Positions 1 through 6,707 of a DNA stretch of 26,264 nt are shown in pieces. Under the pieces are notes generated by a model, which searched no databases, had not been told where the DNA came from, and saw nothing but the letters and a program-made list of their open reading frames with translations. Origin of the DNA: an uncultured Elusimicrobia bacterium (GTDB taxonomy: Bacteria > Elusimicrobiota > Endomicrobiia > Endomicrobiales > Endomicrobiaceae). A program made the position numbers and the translations under genes. Location: contig CALGGE010000015.1 in assembly GCA_937916125.1 (NCBI GenBank), positions 1-26,264 on the forward strand, read 5' to 3'. The first letter of the stretch is position 1. Every line of letters begins with the position of its first letter.

Positions 1-70
1 ACATTGTACATTGCCGTTTTCAACTCTTCAACTTTTCAACTATTCAACTGTCGTTATCAGCTTGTCGTTC
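1..70. repeat. Intergenic repeat mosaic, site 1
   Basis: Four 8-bp units of the form CAACTNTT run from 21 to 52. They are preceded at 1-15 by the reverse complement of a two-unit AATGTAY array joined by an AACGGC linker. Read on the minus strand, about 55 bp match the mosaic at 1308-1362 with only a few substitutions, in the same module order. No gene lies here, and the element continues past the window edge. Confidence 0.8.
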
Positions 71-125
71 TAAAAAAAAGAGCAAAACTAATTTGTATCT
101 CCTGCTTAATACAAATTAGCTTTGC
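71..125 (-). terminator. Rho-independent terminator of the gene at 106-702
   Basis: A 17-bp inverted repeat (82-98 with 109-125, one G:U or A.C position, 10-nt loop) is followed on the minus strand by eight T residues (72-79). The 5' arm contains the last codons of the upstream gene (Lys-Ala-Asn-Leu-Tyr) and the stop codon lies at the loop, so terminator and coding end are superposed. Confidence 0.9.
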
Positions 126-702
126 CCTTCGTTATTCTTATTACTGCTCTTACTGCTTTATCCCAAAACTTCCTTCTTTCTATCACAAGTATAAAAAGAA
201 CAAACTCAACTATCCCTATATTATTTCTCACTTCACCGCATATCTTTAAATTACAGTACAGCTTGTACAACTGTTCATATACTTTCCCTGACACTATTAT
301 CGGAGAACTTTCATCAATGTACGCCTTTATCCTCTCCGTAATATCTCCACCCTGAATTATTATCCCGGCATCGCTTGCCGTGTTGGCCGGCGTTTCGTTA
401 TCTTGGCTACCGTTGCTTACAGGTGTCGTCGCTCCAGTCTCCGTCATACGTAAAAATATCCTCAAGTCTTCTATCATCCTGTTGGATAATGCCATCAGGT
501 TATCCGTACAACTCTTGGCTGCTTTTACCACAAAACTTTGTGTTACCGCACTGATTATCTGTACTATCGTCTCTTTATTCCCAAAATTCCTCGGCACAAA
601 ACTGTTCAGTACTATCGTAAAAAAAACAAGAAATGCAAGAGTTATATTCATAACTCGAGGAGAAACTATCCTTGTAAGCGGTACAAACCTAAACAGTTTC
701 AT
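106..702 (-). CDS. Hypothetical protein with an N-terminal membrane anchor
   Basis: This 198-aa protein matches no family I recognise. The N-terminus has basic residues followed by one hydrophobic segment (about residues 18-36), which looks like an uncleaved signal anchor. The middle (about 85-115) is rich in Thr, Asn, Ser and Gly and is probably disordered. The C-terminal half is amphipathic, ends basic, and contains a second hydrophobic stretch near 165-175. The start at 702 is supported by a GGAAG Shine-Dalgarno sequence and by a good promoter at 748-776. A strong terminator overlaps the stop, so the gene is a monocistronic unit. An alternative start at Met18 would still keep the membrane segment. 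The complete expression signals argue that it is a real gene; its function is unknown. Confidence 0.7.
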   Translation of the reverse strand: MKLFRFVPLTRIVSPRVMNITLAFLVFFTIVLNSFVPRNFGNKETIVQIISAVTQSFVVKAAKSCTDNLMALSNRMIEDLRIFLRMTETGATTPVSNGSQDNETPANTASDAGIIIQGGDITERIKAYIDESSPIIVSGKVYEQLYKLYCNLKICGEVRNNIGIVEFVLFILVIERRKFWDKAVRAVIRITKGKANLY

Positions 703-747
703 TGCTCTTCCTTGTTTTTGTTTATAATTCGTTTATTATATAACTAA

Positions 748-776
748 ACTATAACACATTTACTCTAAAAAATCAA
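748..776 (-). promoter_or_regulatory. Sigma-70-type promoter with extended -10
   Basis: On the minus strand, TTGATT (771-776) and TATAGT (748-753) are separated by exactly 17 nt, with TG one base upstream of the -10 hexamer. It points at the gene starting at 702, about 46 nt downstream. Confidence 0.7.
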
Positions 777-830
777 GTGCTTTTTGAAAAATTTGTAAAA
801 CATTTTTAGCTGATAAGCTGCCGTTCCGTC

Positions 831-964
831 TTGCTGATCTTGTCGAAGCATCTCGTCGTTGCCGTTTGTAGTCGTTGTCATTCTGAACGTAGTGAAGAAT
901 CTCGTCGTTTCTGTTGTTGTTGCAGTTGAAACTATTCAACTCTTCAACTTTTCAACTTTTCAAC
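831..964. repeat. Intergenic repeat mosaic, site 2
   Basis: A GTCATTCTGAACG-type element at 877-904 ends in GAAGAATCTCG. A degenerate inverted relative of it lies at 831-857, and 8-bp CAACTNTT units run from 929 to 964. GTCATTCTGA-like dispersed repeats are, from general knowledge, common in intergenic DNA of several bacterial phyla and have no agreed function. A related copy in the opposite orientation lies at 10352-10391. Confidence 0.75.
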
Positions 965-987
965 AACAAAATGCTCTGCATTTTGTT
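965..987 (+). terminator. Hairpin with T tail, terminator-like
   Basis: A perfect 10-bp stem (965-974 with 978-987) with a 3-nt loop continues into a short T run on the plus strand. No plus-strand gene ends here, so it may belong to the repeat mosaic rather than act as a terminator. Confidence 0.45.
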
Positions 988-1173
988 TTAATACTATATA
1001 ATATTTTTATGAATTTGTTTAAAAAACTTTGTGAAATTTTTGTAAATTTTAGTTTTATATACAAAATACGGCATACAAAGAAACTTTTTTCTTCCCGTTA
1101 TCAAAAGAATATAACGAACTAAAAATACCATACAAAGATAGGTAAAGCTCAGAAAAATAAAAATAATAAAAAC

Positions 1174-1251
1174 AATTTAAGAATATCAGAAAATGCAAGG
1201 ACACAAAAAAAACAGAAATAATTTAAGAATATCAGAAAATGCAAGGACACA
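1174..1251. repeat. Tandem 46-bp repeats
   Basis: The unit beginning AATTTAAGAATATCAG occurs at 1174 and again at 1220, exactly 46 bp apart. A third full copy lies at 1485 and a degenerate partial copy at about 1451-1470. The second and third copies each run on into a longer 86-bp repeat. Confidence 0.85.
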
Positions 1252-1570
1252 GAAAAAACGGCTAAGTTTGAGACGAAATGAAGAAACTCGCAAACGCGGT
1301 GTACGATAACGACAGTTGAATAGTTAAACAGTTGAAGAGTTGAGAACGGCAATGTACAATGTATGATGTACAATTTACAATGAACGGCAACTGCAACGAC
1401 AACGGCAAACGGCAATGGACGGCAAAAAATAAAAAAAAGAATGAAACTTAGCCAATAAATGTAAGGGCACAAAAAAATAAAAATAATTTAAGAATATCAG
1501 AGAATGTAAGGATACAGAAAAAACTGTAAAGTTTGTGACGAAATGAAGAAACTCGCAAACGCGGTGTACG
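1220..1570. repeat. 86-bp direct repeat flanking a mosaic segment
   Basis: The 86 bp at 1220-1305 and the 86 bp at 1485-1570 align without gaps and differ at about seven positions by my count. Both end in the sequence leading into GCGGTGTACG. The DNA between them (1306-1484) carries four 8-bp units (1311-1342) and five 7-bp AATGTAY-like units (1351-1385). The arrangement looks like a duplication, or an insertion of mosaic DNA into an older element; the first copy lost the right arm of its hairpin. Confidence 0.85.
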
Positions 1571-1603
1571 TAAGTGTACACGGTACATAAGTTTGCGAGT
1601 TTC
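1531..1603. repeat. Structured hairpin repeat, copy A
   Basis: Arms of 13 bp at 1548-1560 and 1591-1603 are perfect complements. The enclosed 30 nt contain an inner 6-bp palindrome (1564-1569 with 1576-1581). The core GCGGTGTACG...GTACATAAG is shared with copy B at 2941-3014, whose arms have a different sequence but are again complementary. It lies about 55 nt beyond the ruvC stop, where it could form the 3' end of the yebC-ruvC transcript. Confidence 0.75.
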
Positions 1604-1656
1604 AATATTGTAGTCCAAAATTTGCTGTTTTTTCGCTTTAAATGTACTATTATTAA

Positions 1657-2139
1657 TTATAATGTATATCTATTAGTATTAATATGGCAAATTGCCATGG
1701 CTAAAGCATCCGCTGCATCATCCGGTTTCGGAATTTCTTTCAAACCCAACATAGTTTTAACCATATGTTGCATTTGATATTTGTCGGCAAGTCCGTAACC
1801 GGTAAGTGCCATTTTGATTGTTCTGGGATTATATTCAAATAAAGGAAGGTTTTTTGTGACGACGGCAGAGATTAAAGCTCCTCTTGCCTGCCCTATTGTT
1901 GCTATGACTTTGGAACCTTTTAAGAAAAAGATTTCTTCCATAGCAACAACTTCGGGCTTATATTCATCTACTATTTTTTGCGTTTCCGTAAAAATAAATT
2001 TCAGTCTGTCGGCTAAGGTATCTTTGGGGTATGTTTGCATACAACCGTAGGCGAGACAGGTTAATCTGTCCGTTTTACCTTTATGAACAACTCCCCAGCC
2101 GGGCATTGATAAACCCGGATCAATACCTAAAACTATCAT
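1657..2139 (-). CDS. ruvC: Crossover junction endodeoxyribonuclease RuvC
   Basis: RuvC cuts Holliday junctions during recombination and repair, working with RuvAB. The 160-aa protein has the usual length and the RNase H-like acidic residues: Asp7 in the GIDPG start, Glu68/Glu69 in the AMEEIFF segment, and the Asp140/Asp141/Asp144 cluster near the C-terminus (PDDAADALA). The family segment resembling TGxGxAxKxQVxHMV is present at residues 113-127. Its start codon overlaps the yebC stop codon as TAATG, so translation is probably coupled. yebC-ruvC pairs are common in bacteria, but ruvA and ruvB, often next, are absent here: repeats follow instead. Confidence 0.97.
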   Translation of the reverse strand: MIVLGIDPGLSMPGWGVVHKGKTDRLTCLAYGCMQTYPKDTLADRLKFIFTETQKIVDEYKPEVVAMEEIFFLKGSKVIATIGQARGALISAVVTKNLPLFEYNPRTIKMALTGYGLADKYQMQHMVKTMLGLKEIPKPDDAADALAMAICHINTNRYTL

Positions 2140-2888
2140 TATGCTCCGTATTTCTCCATATCTTCTTTTGAAATATCAAAATTCGAGAAAACATTCTTTA
2201 CATCATCATGTTCTTCAAGTTCGTCGAGAAGTTTCAACATATGTTCGGCATTTTCCCCTTCAAGCTTAATATATGTCTGAGGGATCATGGAAAGTTCTGA
2301 TTCCATTATTGCAACATTTTTAGCTTTAATTGCATCGACAACTTTATTGAAATCTTCGGGCTTGGTATAAATTTCATAAACATCGTCTTCAGCAACGAAA
2401 TCATCCGCACCGCTGTCGAGAGCCAATGTCATAACAGTATCTTCATCCCCTGCGGATTTTTCAATTGTAATAAGACCTTTTCTGGAGAACATCCAACCTA
2501 CGCAACCTGTTTCACCCATGCTGCCCGAATGTTTGGAAAATATTTTTCTGATTTCGGATGCGGTTCTGTTTTTATTGTCGGTAGTTGTTTCGACTATCAA
2601 AGCAACTCCTGCAGGACCGTAACCTTCATAAGTGATTTCTTCATATACCGCACCGGGAAGTTCGCCCGTTCCTCTCTGGATAGCTTTCTTAATGTTATCC
2701 TGAGGCATATTTGCCGCTCTTGCATCGTCAACAGCCTTTCTGAGTCTGGCATTATTTTCAATAATTCCGCCGCCTTCCTTAGCAGCTACGACCATTTCTC
2801 TGATAATTTTTGTAAAAATTTTGCCTCTTTTTGCATCTGTTGCAGCTTTTTTGTGTTTGATACTTGCCCACTTATTATGACCTGACAT
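2139..2888 (-). CDS. yebC: YebC/PmpR family protein
   Basis: Members of this family act in the cytoplasm; they have been described as DNA-binding transcriptional regulators and, more recently, as translation factors that help ribosomes through polyproline stalls. The 249-aa protein shows the family hallmarks: an MSGHNKW start, the KRGKIFTK segment, NMPQDNIKKAI, and YEGYGPAGVALIVE. A strong AGAGGTGG Shine-Dalgarno sequence precedes the ATG at 2888. It is the first gene of a two-gene unit with ruvC. The 162-bp gap to the upstream lipoprotein gene contains a structured repeat and a terminator-like hairpin, so it probably has its own promoter. A TATAAA sequence lies just upstream of the ribosome binding site, but I see no convincing -35. 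Confidence 0.97.
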   Translation of the reverse strand: MSGHNKWASIKHKKAATDAKRGKIFTKIIREMVVAAKEGGGIIENNARLRKAVDDARAANMPQDNIKKAIQRGTGELPGAVYEEITYEGYGPAGVALIVETTTDNKNRTASEIRKIFSKHSGSMGETGCVGWMFSRKGLITIEKSAGDEDTVMTLALDSGADDFVAEDDVYEIYTKPEDFNKVVDAIKAKNVAIMESELSMIPQTYIKLEGENAEHMLKLLDELEEHDDVKNVFSNFDISKEDMEKYGA

Positions 2889-2940
2889 ATTTCCACCTCT
2901 TTGTTTTTTATAATGATTTGCAATTTTGGCTTCCGACTTT

Positions 2941-3014
2941 GTATTTGTCCGGCTTATGTACTCACCTTAACTTCCGTACACCGCACTCGACAAATACTTC
3001 GTTTCAGCACAAAC
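2941..3014 (-). repeat. Structured hairpin repeat, copy B
   Basis: In minus orientation this is homologous to the element at 1531-1603. It shares GTTTGTG at the start, the core GCGGTGTACG (2975-2984) and GTACATAAG (2953-2961). Its arms, 2989-2997 and 2941-2949, are 9-bp perfect complements with a sequence unlike the arms of copy A. It sits between the lipoprotein stop and yebC. Confidence 0.7.
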
Positions 3015-3033
3015 CTTCAAATCTAAAGTTGTA

Positions 3034-3052
3034 AAAAGTGCTTCGCATTTTT
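3034..3052 (-). terminator. Weak terminator at the end of the atp/lipoprotein operon
   Basis: A stem of 8 positions (3034-3041 with 3045-3052) has one wobble or mismatch, a 3-nt loop, and a U-rich 3' side on the minus strand. It overlaps the stop codon of the lipoprotein gene. Confidence 0.5.
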
Positions 3053-3983
3053 AATAAGTTTGTTTGAATATTTGTACACCTTTGTTGCTATATGCTCTTC
3101 TTACAGCTATCTTGCCGTTATAATATGTATCAATATATATCGGATACTGAGAATTATTATTGCTGTATATTCTCACATCTCCGTGGAGTTTGCCGTTTTT
3201 ATAAATCTCTTTTCTTTTTATAGAACCGTCTTCATAATATATTTCGGCTTCGCCCTCCAATATATCCTGAGCATAGTTATATTGCTGTTTCAAAATTCCC
3301 GTTTCAAAATACTCTTTGCAGATACCCTCTTTTTTGTCATTAAGATATTCTTCTTCTTTTTTAAGGACACCGTCTTCATAATATTCCTTGTGTTCTCCGC
3401 TTAAATGACCGTCCGAAAACTGGCTTGAATATTCTATCTTTCCCGTTTCTCCGTACTTTATATAATCTCCGTCCAAACGTCCGTTACTGTAATTAGCCTG
3501 AATTTTTTTATTCCCGTCTTCATAAAATTCTATCGACGGTCCGTCAAGAATATCTTCGGTATAAGTTTTTATTGTGGCAATTCCGCCGTCGGCAAAATAA
3601 GTTCTGTCTTCATAAGTTTTGCTTGTTTCTTTTTTTCTTGAAGAATCGTAATATGTTTCCGATATCAATTCGTTTTTCGAATTATACTGTCTTACCGTAC
3701 CGGAAGGAATTTCACCTTCAAATTTTACGACATTACCGGACATATCAACCGTTTCTTCGGCAACAACTTTAGTACCGACGGTATAAACATAAATCTTTTT
3801 AACGCCGTCGGATTTCATAAGTCTTTTTTCGATTATTGTATAACTTTTTTCCTGAGTTTCATCCGCAACGGACTGCTCCGTCCGCTCTTCCGAAACAGAC
3901 TGTTCCTTTTGAGCGGAAACACACGAAGAAAGCAAAGCAACCGTCAAAAAGAGCATAAATAATGATATTATTTTACTTCTCAA
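3051..3983 (-). CDS. Lipoprotein with MORN_2/YwqK-type repeats
   Basis: The 310-aa protein begins with a signal peptide ending in the lipobox LSSC (Cys21), so it should be lipid-anchored. After a charged linker, six repeats of exactly 24 residues start near positions 147, 171, 195, 219, 243 and 267. Each begins with a [D/S/E/H]G pair and most contain a YYEDG-like turn followed by a K/E-rich strand. This is the pattern of the MORN_2 repeat proteins annotated as YwqK-like antitoxin components, whose real role is poorly known. The start codon overlaps the atpC stop (ATGA), so it is the ninth cistron of the ATP synthase operon, a position in which I know of no standard partner. Less regular repeats precede residue 147. 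Function unknown. Confidence 0.85.
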   Translation of the reverse strand: MRSKIISLFMLFLTVALLSSCVSAQKEQSVSEERTEQSVADETQEKSYTIIEKRLMKSDGVKKIYVYTVGTKVVAEETVDMSGNVVKFEGEIPSGTVRQYNSKNELISETYYDSSRKKETSKTYEDRTYFADGGIATIKTYTEDILDGPSIEFYEDGNKKIQANYSNGRLDGDYIKYGETGKIEYSSQFSDGHLSGEHKEYYEDGVLKKEEEYLNDKKEGICKEYFETGILKQQYNYAQDILEGEAEIYYEDGSIKRKEIYKNGKLHGDVRIYSNNNSQYPIYIDTYYNGKIAVRRAYSNKGVQIFKQTY

Positions 3984-4411
3984 AATTTTGTTCCTTTCTT
4001 TCTCTTTAATTTGTTGTGTTCCATTATTTTCATGGAAAGTATTGCTTTTTGAAGTTCGCGTTCGGCAATTTCCGAAGAAACTTTATGTTTCTTTGCTTTT
4101 TGCTCTTCGGCATATTTTTTTGCCGCGGCAATTTTTTCGTCGTCGATGTCTTCAGACCTTATCGCAAAATCCGCAATAACGCTGACAAGATTTTCGGATA
4201 CTTCCAAAAAACCGCCCGTTACGGTGATAAATTTTCTTTCACCGTTCTGCTCTATTTCTATTTCTCCGCCGGAAAGTTTCGTTATCAGGGCAGTATGTCC
4301 CGCCATGATAGTAATAATTCCCGACGCCGTGGGAAATACTGCCAGAGATACATCTCCGCTGAAAATATTTCCTTCAGGTGATAAAATATCAAGTTTATAT
4401 GTATTTGCCAT
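3980..4411 (-). CDS. atpC: ATP synthase F1 subunit epsilon
   Basis: Epsilon is part of the central stalk and can inhibit ATP hydrolysis. The 143-aa protein has the N-terminal beta-sandwich (LDILSPEGNIFSGDV, MAGHTALITKLSGGEI, VTGGFLEV) and a C-terminal two-helix region that is long and Lys-rich. It starts on the last base of the atpD stop (TAATG) and its own stop overlaps the lipoprotein start (ATGA), so three cistrons are translationally coupled. Confidence 0.97.
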   Translation of the reverse strand: MANTYKLDILSPEGNIFSGDVSLAVFPTASGIITIMAGHTALITKLSGGEIEIEQNGERKFITVTGGFLEVSENLVSVIADFAIRSEDIDDEKIAAAKKYAEEQKAKKHKVSSEIAERELQKAILSMKIMEHNKLKRKKGTKF

Positions 4412-5820
4412 TATTTAGACGCCCTTTCAATAACTTCTTCTATTGTTCCTGCCATATAGAAATGCTGTTCGGAAATATGATCGTATTTTCCTTCTATAAT
4501 TTCTTTAAAACCTTTTACCGTGTCTTCAATTTTTACATATTTTCCCTCAAGACCGGTAAAAGTTTCGGCAACAAACATAGGCTGTGTAAGGAACCTTTGA
4601 ATTTTTCTTGCTCTGGATACTGTTAATTTATCCTCGTCGGAAAGTTCGTCCATACCGAGAATAGCGATGATATCCTGCAAATCTTTATATTTCTGTAAAA
4701 TCTTTTTAACATCCATTGCAACTTCATAATGATCTTTACCGACGGCATTAGGGTCAAGAAGTCTTGATGAAGACGTGAGCGGATTAACTGCCGGATAAAG
4801 ACCTTGTTCGACTATTGCTCTGTCCAAAGTAATTGTTGCATCCAAGTGAGAAAAAATCGTTACCGGAGCAGGGTCGGTGTAATCGTCGGCAGGAACATAT
4901 ATAGCCTGAACCGAAGTTACTGAACCTTTGTTCGTGGAAGCAATTCTTTCCTGAAGTTCGCCCATATCCTGTGCCAAGTTCGGCTGATAACCTACAGCCG
5001 AAGACATTCTGCCGAGAAGTGCCGAAACCTCGCTTCCAGCCTGAGCGAATCTGTAAATATTATCGATAAACAGAAGCACATCTTCGTGTTTTTTATCTCT
5101 GAAATATTCAGCCATCGTAAGACCCGTCAATGCAACTCTCATTCTGCTTCCGGGAGGCTCGTTCATCTGACCGAATACAAGAACGGTTTTATCCAAAACA
5201 TTGGACTCTTTCATTTCCATCCAAAGGTCCGTTCCTTCTCTGGTTCTTTCACCGACACCTGCAAATACGGAATGTCCGTCGTGTTCCATAGCAATATTTC
5301 TGATAAGCTCTTTAACGACAACGGTTTTACCTACACCTGCACCGCCGAATATACCGATTTTTCCTCCTTTTGTAAATGGAGAAATCAAATCGATAACTTT
5401 TATACCCGTTTCAAGAATTTCAGGCGTGGTTTTCTGTTCGGAAAGTTTCGGAGAAGGCTTATGAATAGGAGCAAACTCCGACTCTTCTTTCGATATCTGA
5501 GCCTGACCGTCAACGGCTTCACCGAGAACATTAAAAATTCTTCCCAAAGTTTTTTCGCCTACCGGAACGGAAATAGGGGCATTAGTTCTTACAACCTTTT
5601 CGCCTCTTTTTAATCCGTCGGTAGAACCTAAAGCTATGGTTCTTACTTCAAAATTATCCATTTGAAACATTGTTTCCAAAACGAGTTTTGCACCGTCAGG
5701 CATAACAATGTTAAGAGCTTCGTAAACATCGGGAGTTTCGTTTTTAAATCTGACATCGACGACTGCTCCCTGAACTCTTATTACAAAACCTTCACCTTTG
5801 TTAAAATTCTCTTTTTCCAT
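4411..5820 (-). CDS. atpD: ATP synthase F1 subunit beta
   Basis: This is the catalytic subunit of F1. The frame is open to 5955, but homology starts at the Met at 5820, which has a GGAG Shine-Dalgarno sequence 9 nt upstream. The longer form would overlap atpG and has no family similarity there, so I use 5820 (469 aa, the usual size). The P-loop is GGAGVGKT, the catalytic Glu segment is GERTREG, and MNEPPGSRMRVALTGLTMAE and the DELSDED lever follow in order. It lies 19 bp after atpG and is coupled to atpC. Confidence 0.98.
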   Translation of the reverse strand: MEKENFNKGEGFVIRVQGAVVDVRFKNETPDVYEALNIVMPDGAKLVLETMFQMDNFEVRTIALGSTDGLKRGEKVVRTNAPISVPVGEKTLGRIFNVLGEAVDGQAQISKEESEFAPIHKPSPKLSEQKTTPEILETGIKVIDLISPFTKGGKIGIFGGAGVGKTVVVKELIRNIAMEHDGHSVFAGVGERTREGTDLWMEMKESNVLDKTVLVFGQMNEPPGSRMRVALTGLTMAEYFRDKKHEDVLLFIDNIYRFAQAGSEVSALLGRMSSAVGYQPNLAQDMGELQERIASTNKGSVTSVQAIYVPADDYTDPAPVTIFSHLDATITLDRAIVEQGLYPAVNPLTSSSRLLDPNAVGKDHYEVAMDVKKILQKYKDLQDIIAILGMDELSDEDKLTVSRARKIQRFLTQPMFVAETFTGLEGKYVKIEDTVKGFKEIIEGKYDHISEQHFYMAGTIEEVIERASK

Positions 5821-5839
5821 TGTAAAAAACTCCGCAATT

Positions 5840-6685
5840 TTAGTGTATCTGGCCGTTTGCCAAATCAAGAATTTCATTTGTAATCTTTTCTTGTCTGGAC
5901 TTATTATAAATGATAGTAAGCGATGCAGAAATGTCTTTTGCATTTTCGTTGGCATTACTCATTGCAGACATTCTTGCAGCCTGCTCGCTTGTATATGCAT
6001 TCATAAGCATATCATAAAAAACAACTTCAAAATAATAAGGTATTAAACTGTCAAAAATTTCTTTTGAAGACGGTTCAAAAAGATGTCCGCCTTTATTGAC
6101 AAAATTTTCATCTCTTTCGATGGGAGCAAGAACTTTCGATACACATTCCTGAACAAGACGATTTTTAAAGTATGTATAAATAACTTCCATGGAAGAAATT
6201 TCTTTCTTAAAGTAAAAATCTTTTGCGATTTTAAGCATGGGAGAAATATCCCCGTAAGCGGGGAATTTAGAGCCCATATTGAAAGAAGCTACAACATTAA
6301 AACCGTTCTTAATACAGAAAACCTGAGCTTTCTTACCTACGGTAACTACATAATCATCTTTAGAAACTTTTGCCAATACCTGTTTAAAAATATTTGCCAA
6401 AAGACCGCCGCACAACCCCTTATCGGAAGAAATGACATAAAACAGTTTCTTCTTTGCATTATTATTTGTTCCGACTACGGAAGAACTTAATGCATTATCG
6501 CTGTTTTCCGCCAAAATCTTCTGCACGATAAACTTAACTCTTTCCGCATAAGGTCTGTTTTTTTCGACGGAGTTCTGTGCTTTTTTTATTTTGGAAGCGG
6601 CAATCATTTCCATAGCTTTTGTTATCTGAGCTATGCTGTTTGCCGTTTTTATTCTTTTCTTTACCTGCTGTAAATTCTCTGCCAT
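5840..6685 (-). CDS. atpG: ATP synthase F1 subunit gamma
   Basis: Gamma is the rotating central shaft between the c-ring and the alpha3beta3 head. The 281-aa protein has the conserved N-terminal coiled-coil helix (KKRIKTANSIAQITKAMEMIAASK), the SSDKGLCGGL segment of the Rossmann-like domain, and the conserved C-terminal helix (MSNANENAKD ... YNKSRQEKITNEI). It lies 22 bp after atpA and 19 bp before atpD. Length and motifs are ordinary. Confidence 0.98.
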   Translation of the reverse strand: MAENLQQVKKRIKTANSIAQITKAMEMIAASKIKKAQNSVEKNRPYAERVKFIVQKILAENSDNALSSSVVGTNNNAKKKLFYVISSDKGLCGGLLANIFKQVLAKVSKDDYVVTVGKKAQVFCIKNGFNVVASFNMGSKFPAYGDISPMLKIAKDFYFKKEISSMEVIYTYFKNRLVQECVSKVLAPIERDENFVNKGGHLFEPSSKEIFDSLIPYYFEVVFYDMLMNAYTSEQAARMSAMSNANENAKDISASLTIIYNKSRQEKITNEILDLANGQIH

Positions 6686-6707
6686 TATATTTTTCTCGTC
6701 TTAAAAA

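Larger units (their letters stand above)
703..1656. other. Gene-free, repeat-dense intergenic region
   Basis: About 950 bp separate ruvC from the gene at 106-702. Besides the promoter at 748-776, it holds mosaic repeats (831-964), a hairpin (965-987), an 86-bp imperfect direct repeat (1220-1305 and 1485-1570), a second mosaic (1311-1390) and a 13-bp-arm hairpin (1548-1603). Open frames here (for example minus 1149-1472, minus 1375-1605, plus 859-1122) translate the repeats into low-complexity Phe/Leu/Val strings without ribosome binding sites, so I do not call them genes. The stretch 1000-1140 is plain AT-rich sequence in which I see nothing definite. Confidence 0.75.

Noticed and set aside
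1149..1605. Two overlapping minus-strand frames of 76 and 107 codons with similar sequences
   Set aside because: They translate the 46-bp and 86-bp repeats into Phe/Leu-rich strings, lack ribosome binding sites and end in repeat DNA. Their similarity is a by-product of the DNA repeats.
5821..5955. N-terminal extension of atpD
   Set aside because: The extra 45 codons overlap atpG, show no ATP synthase similarity, and the internal Met at 5820 has a proper ribosome binding site.
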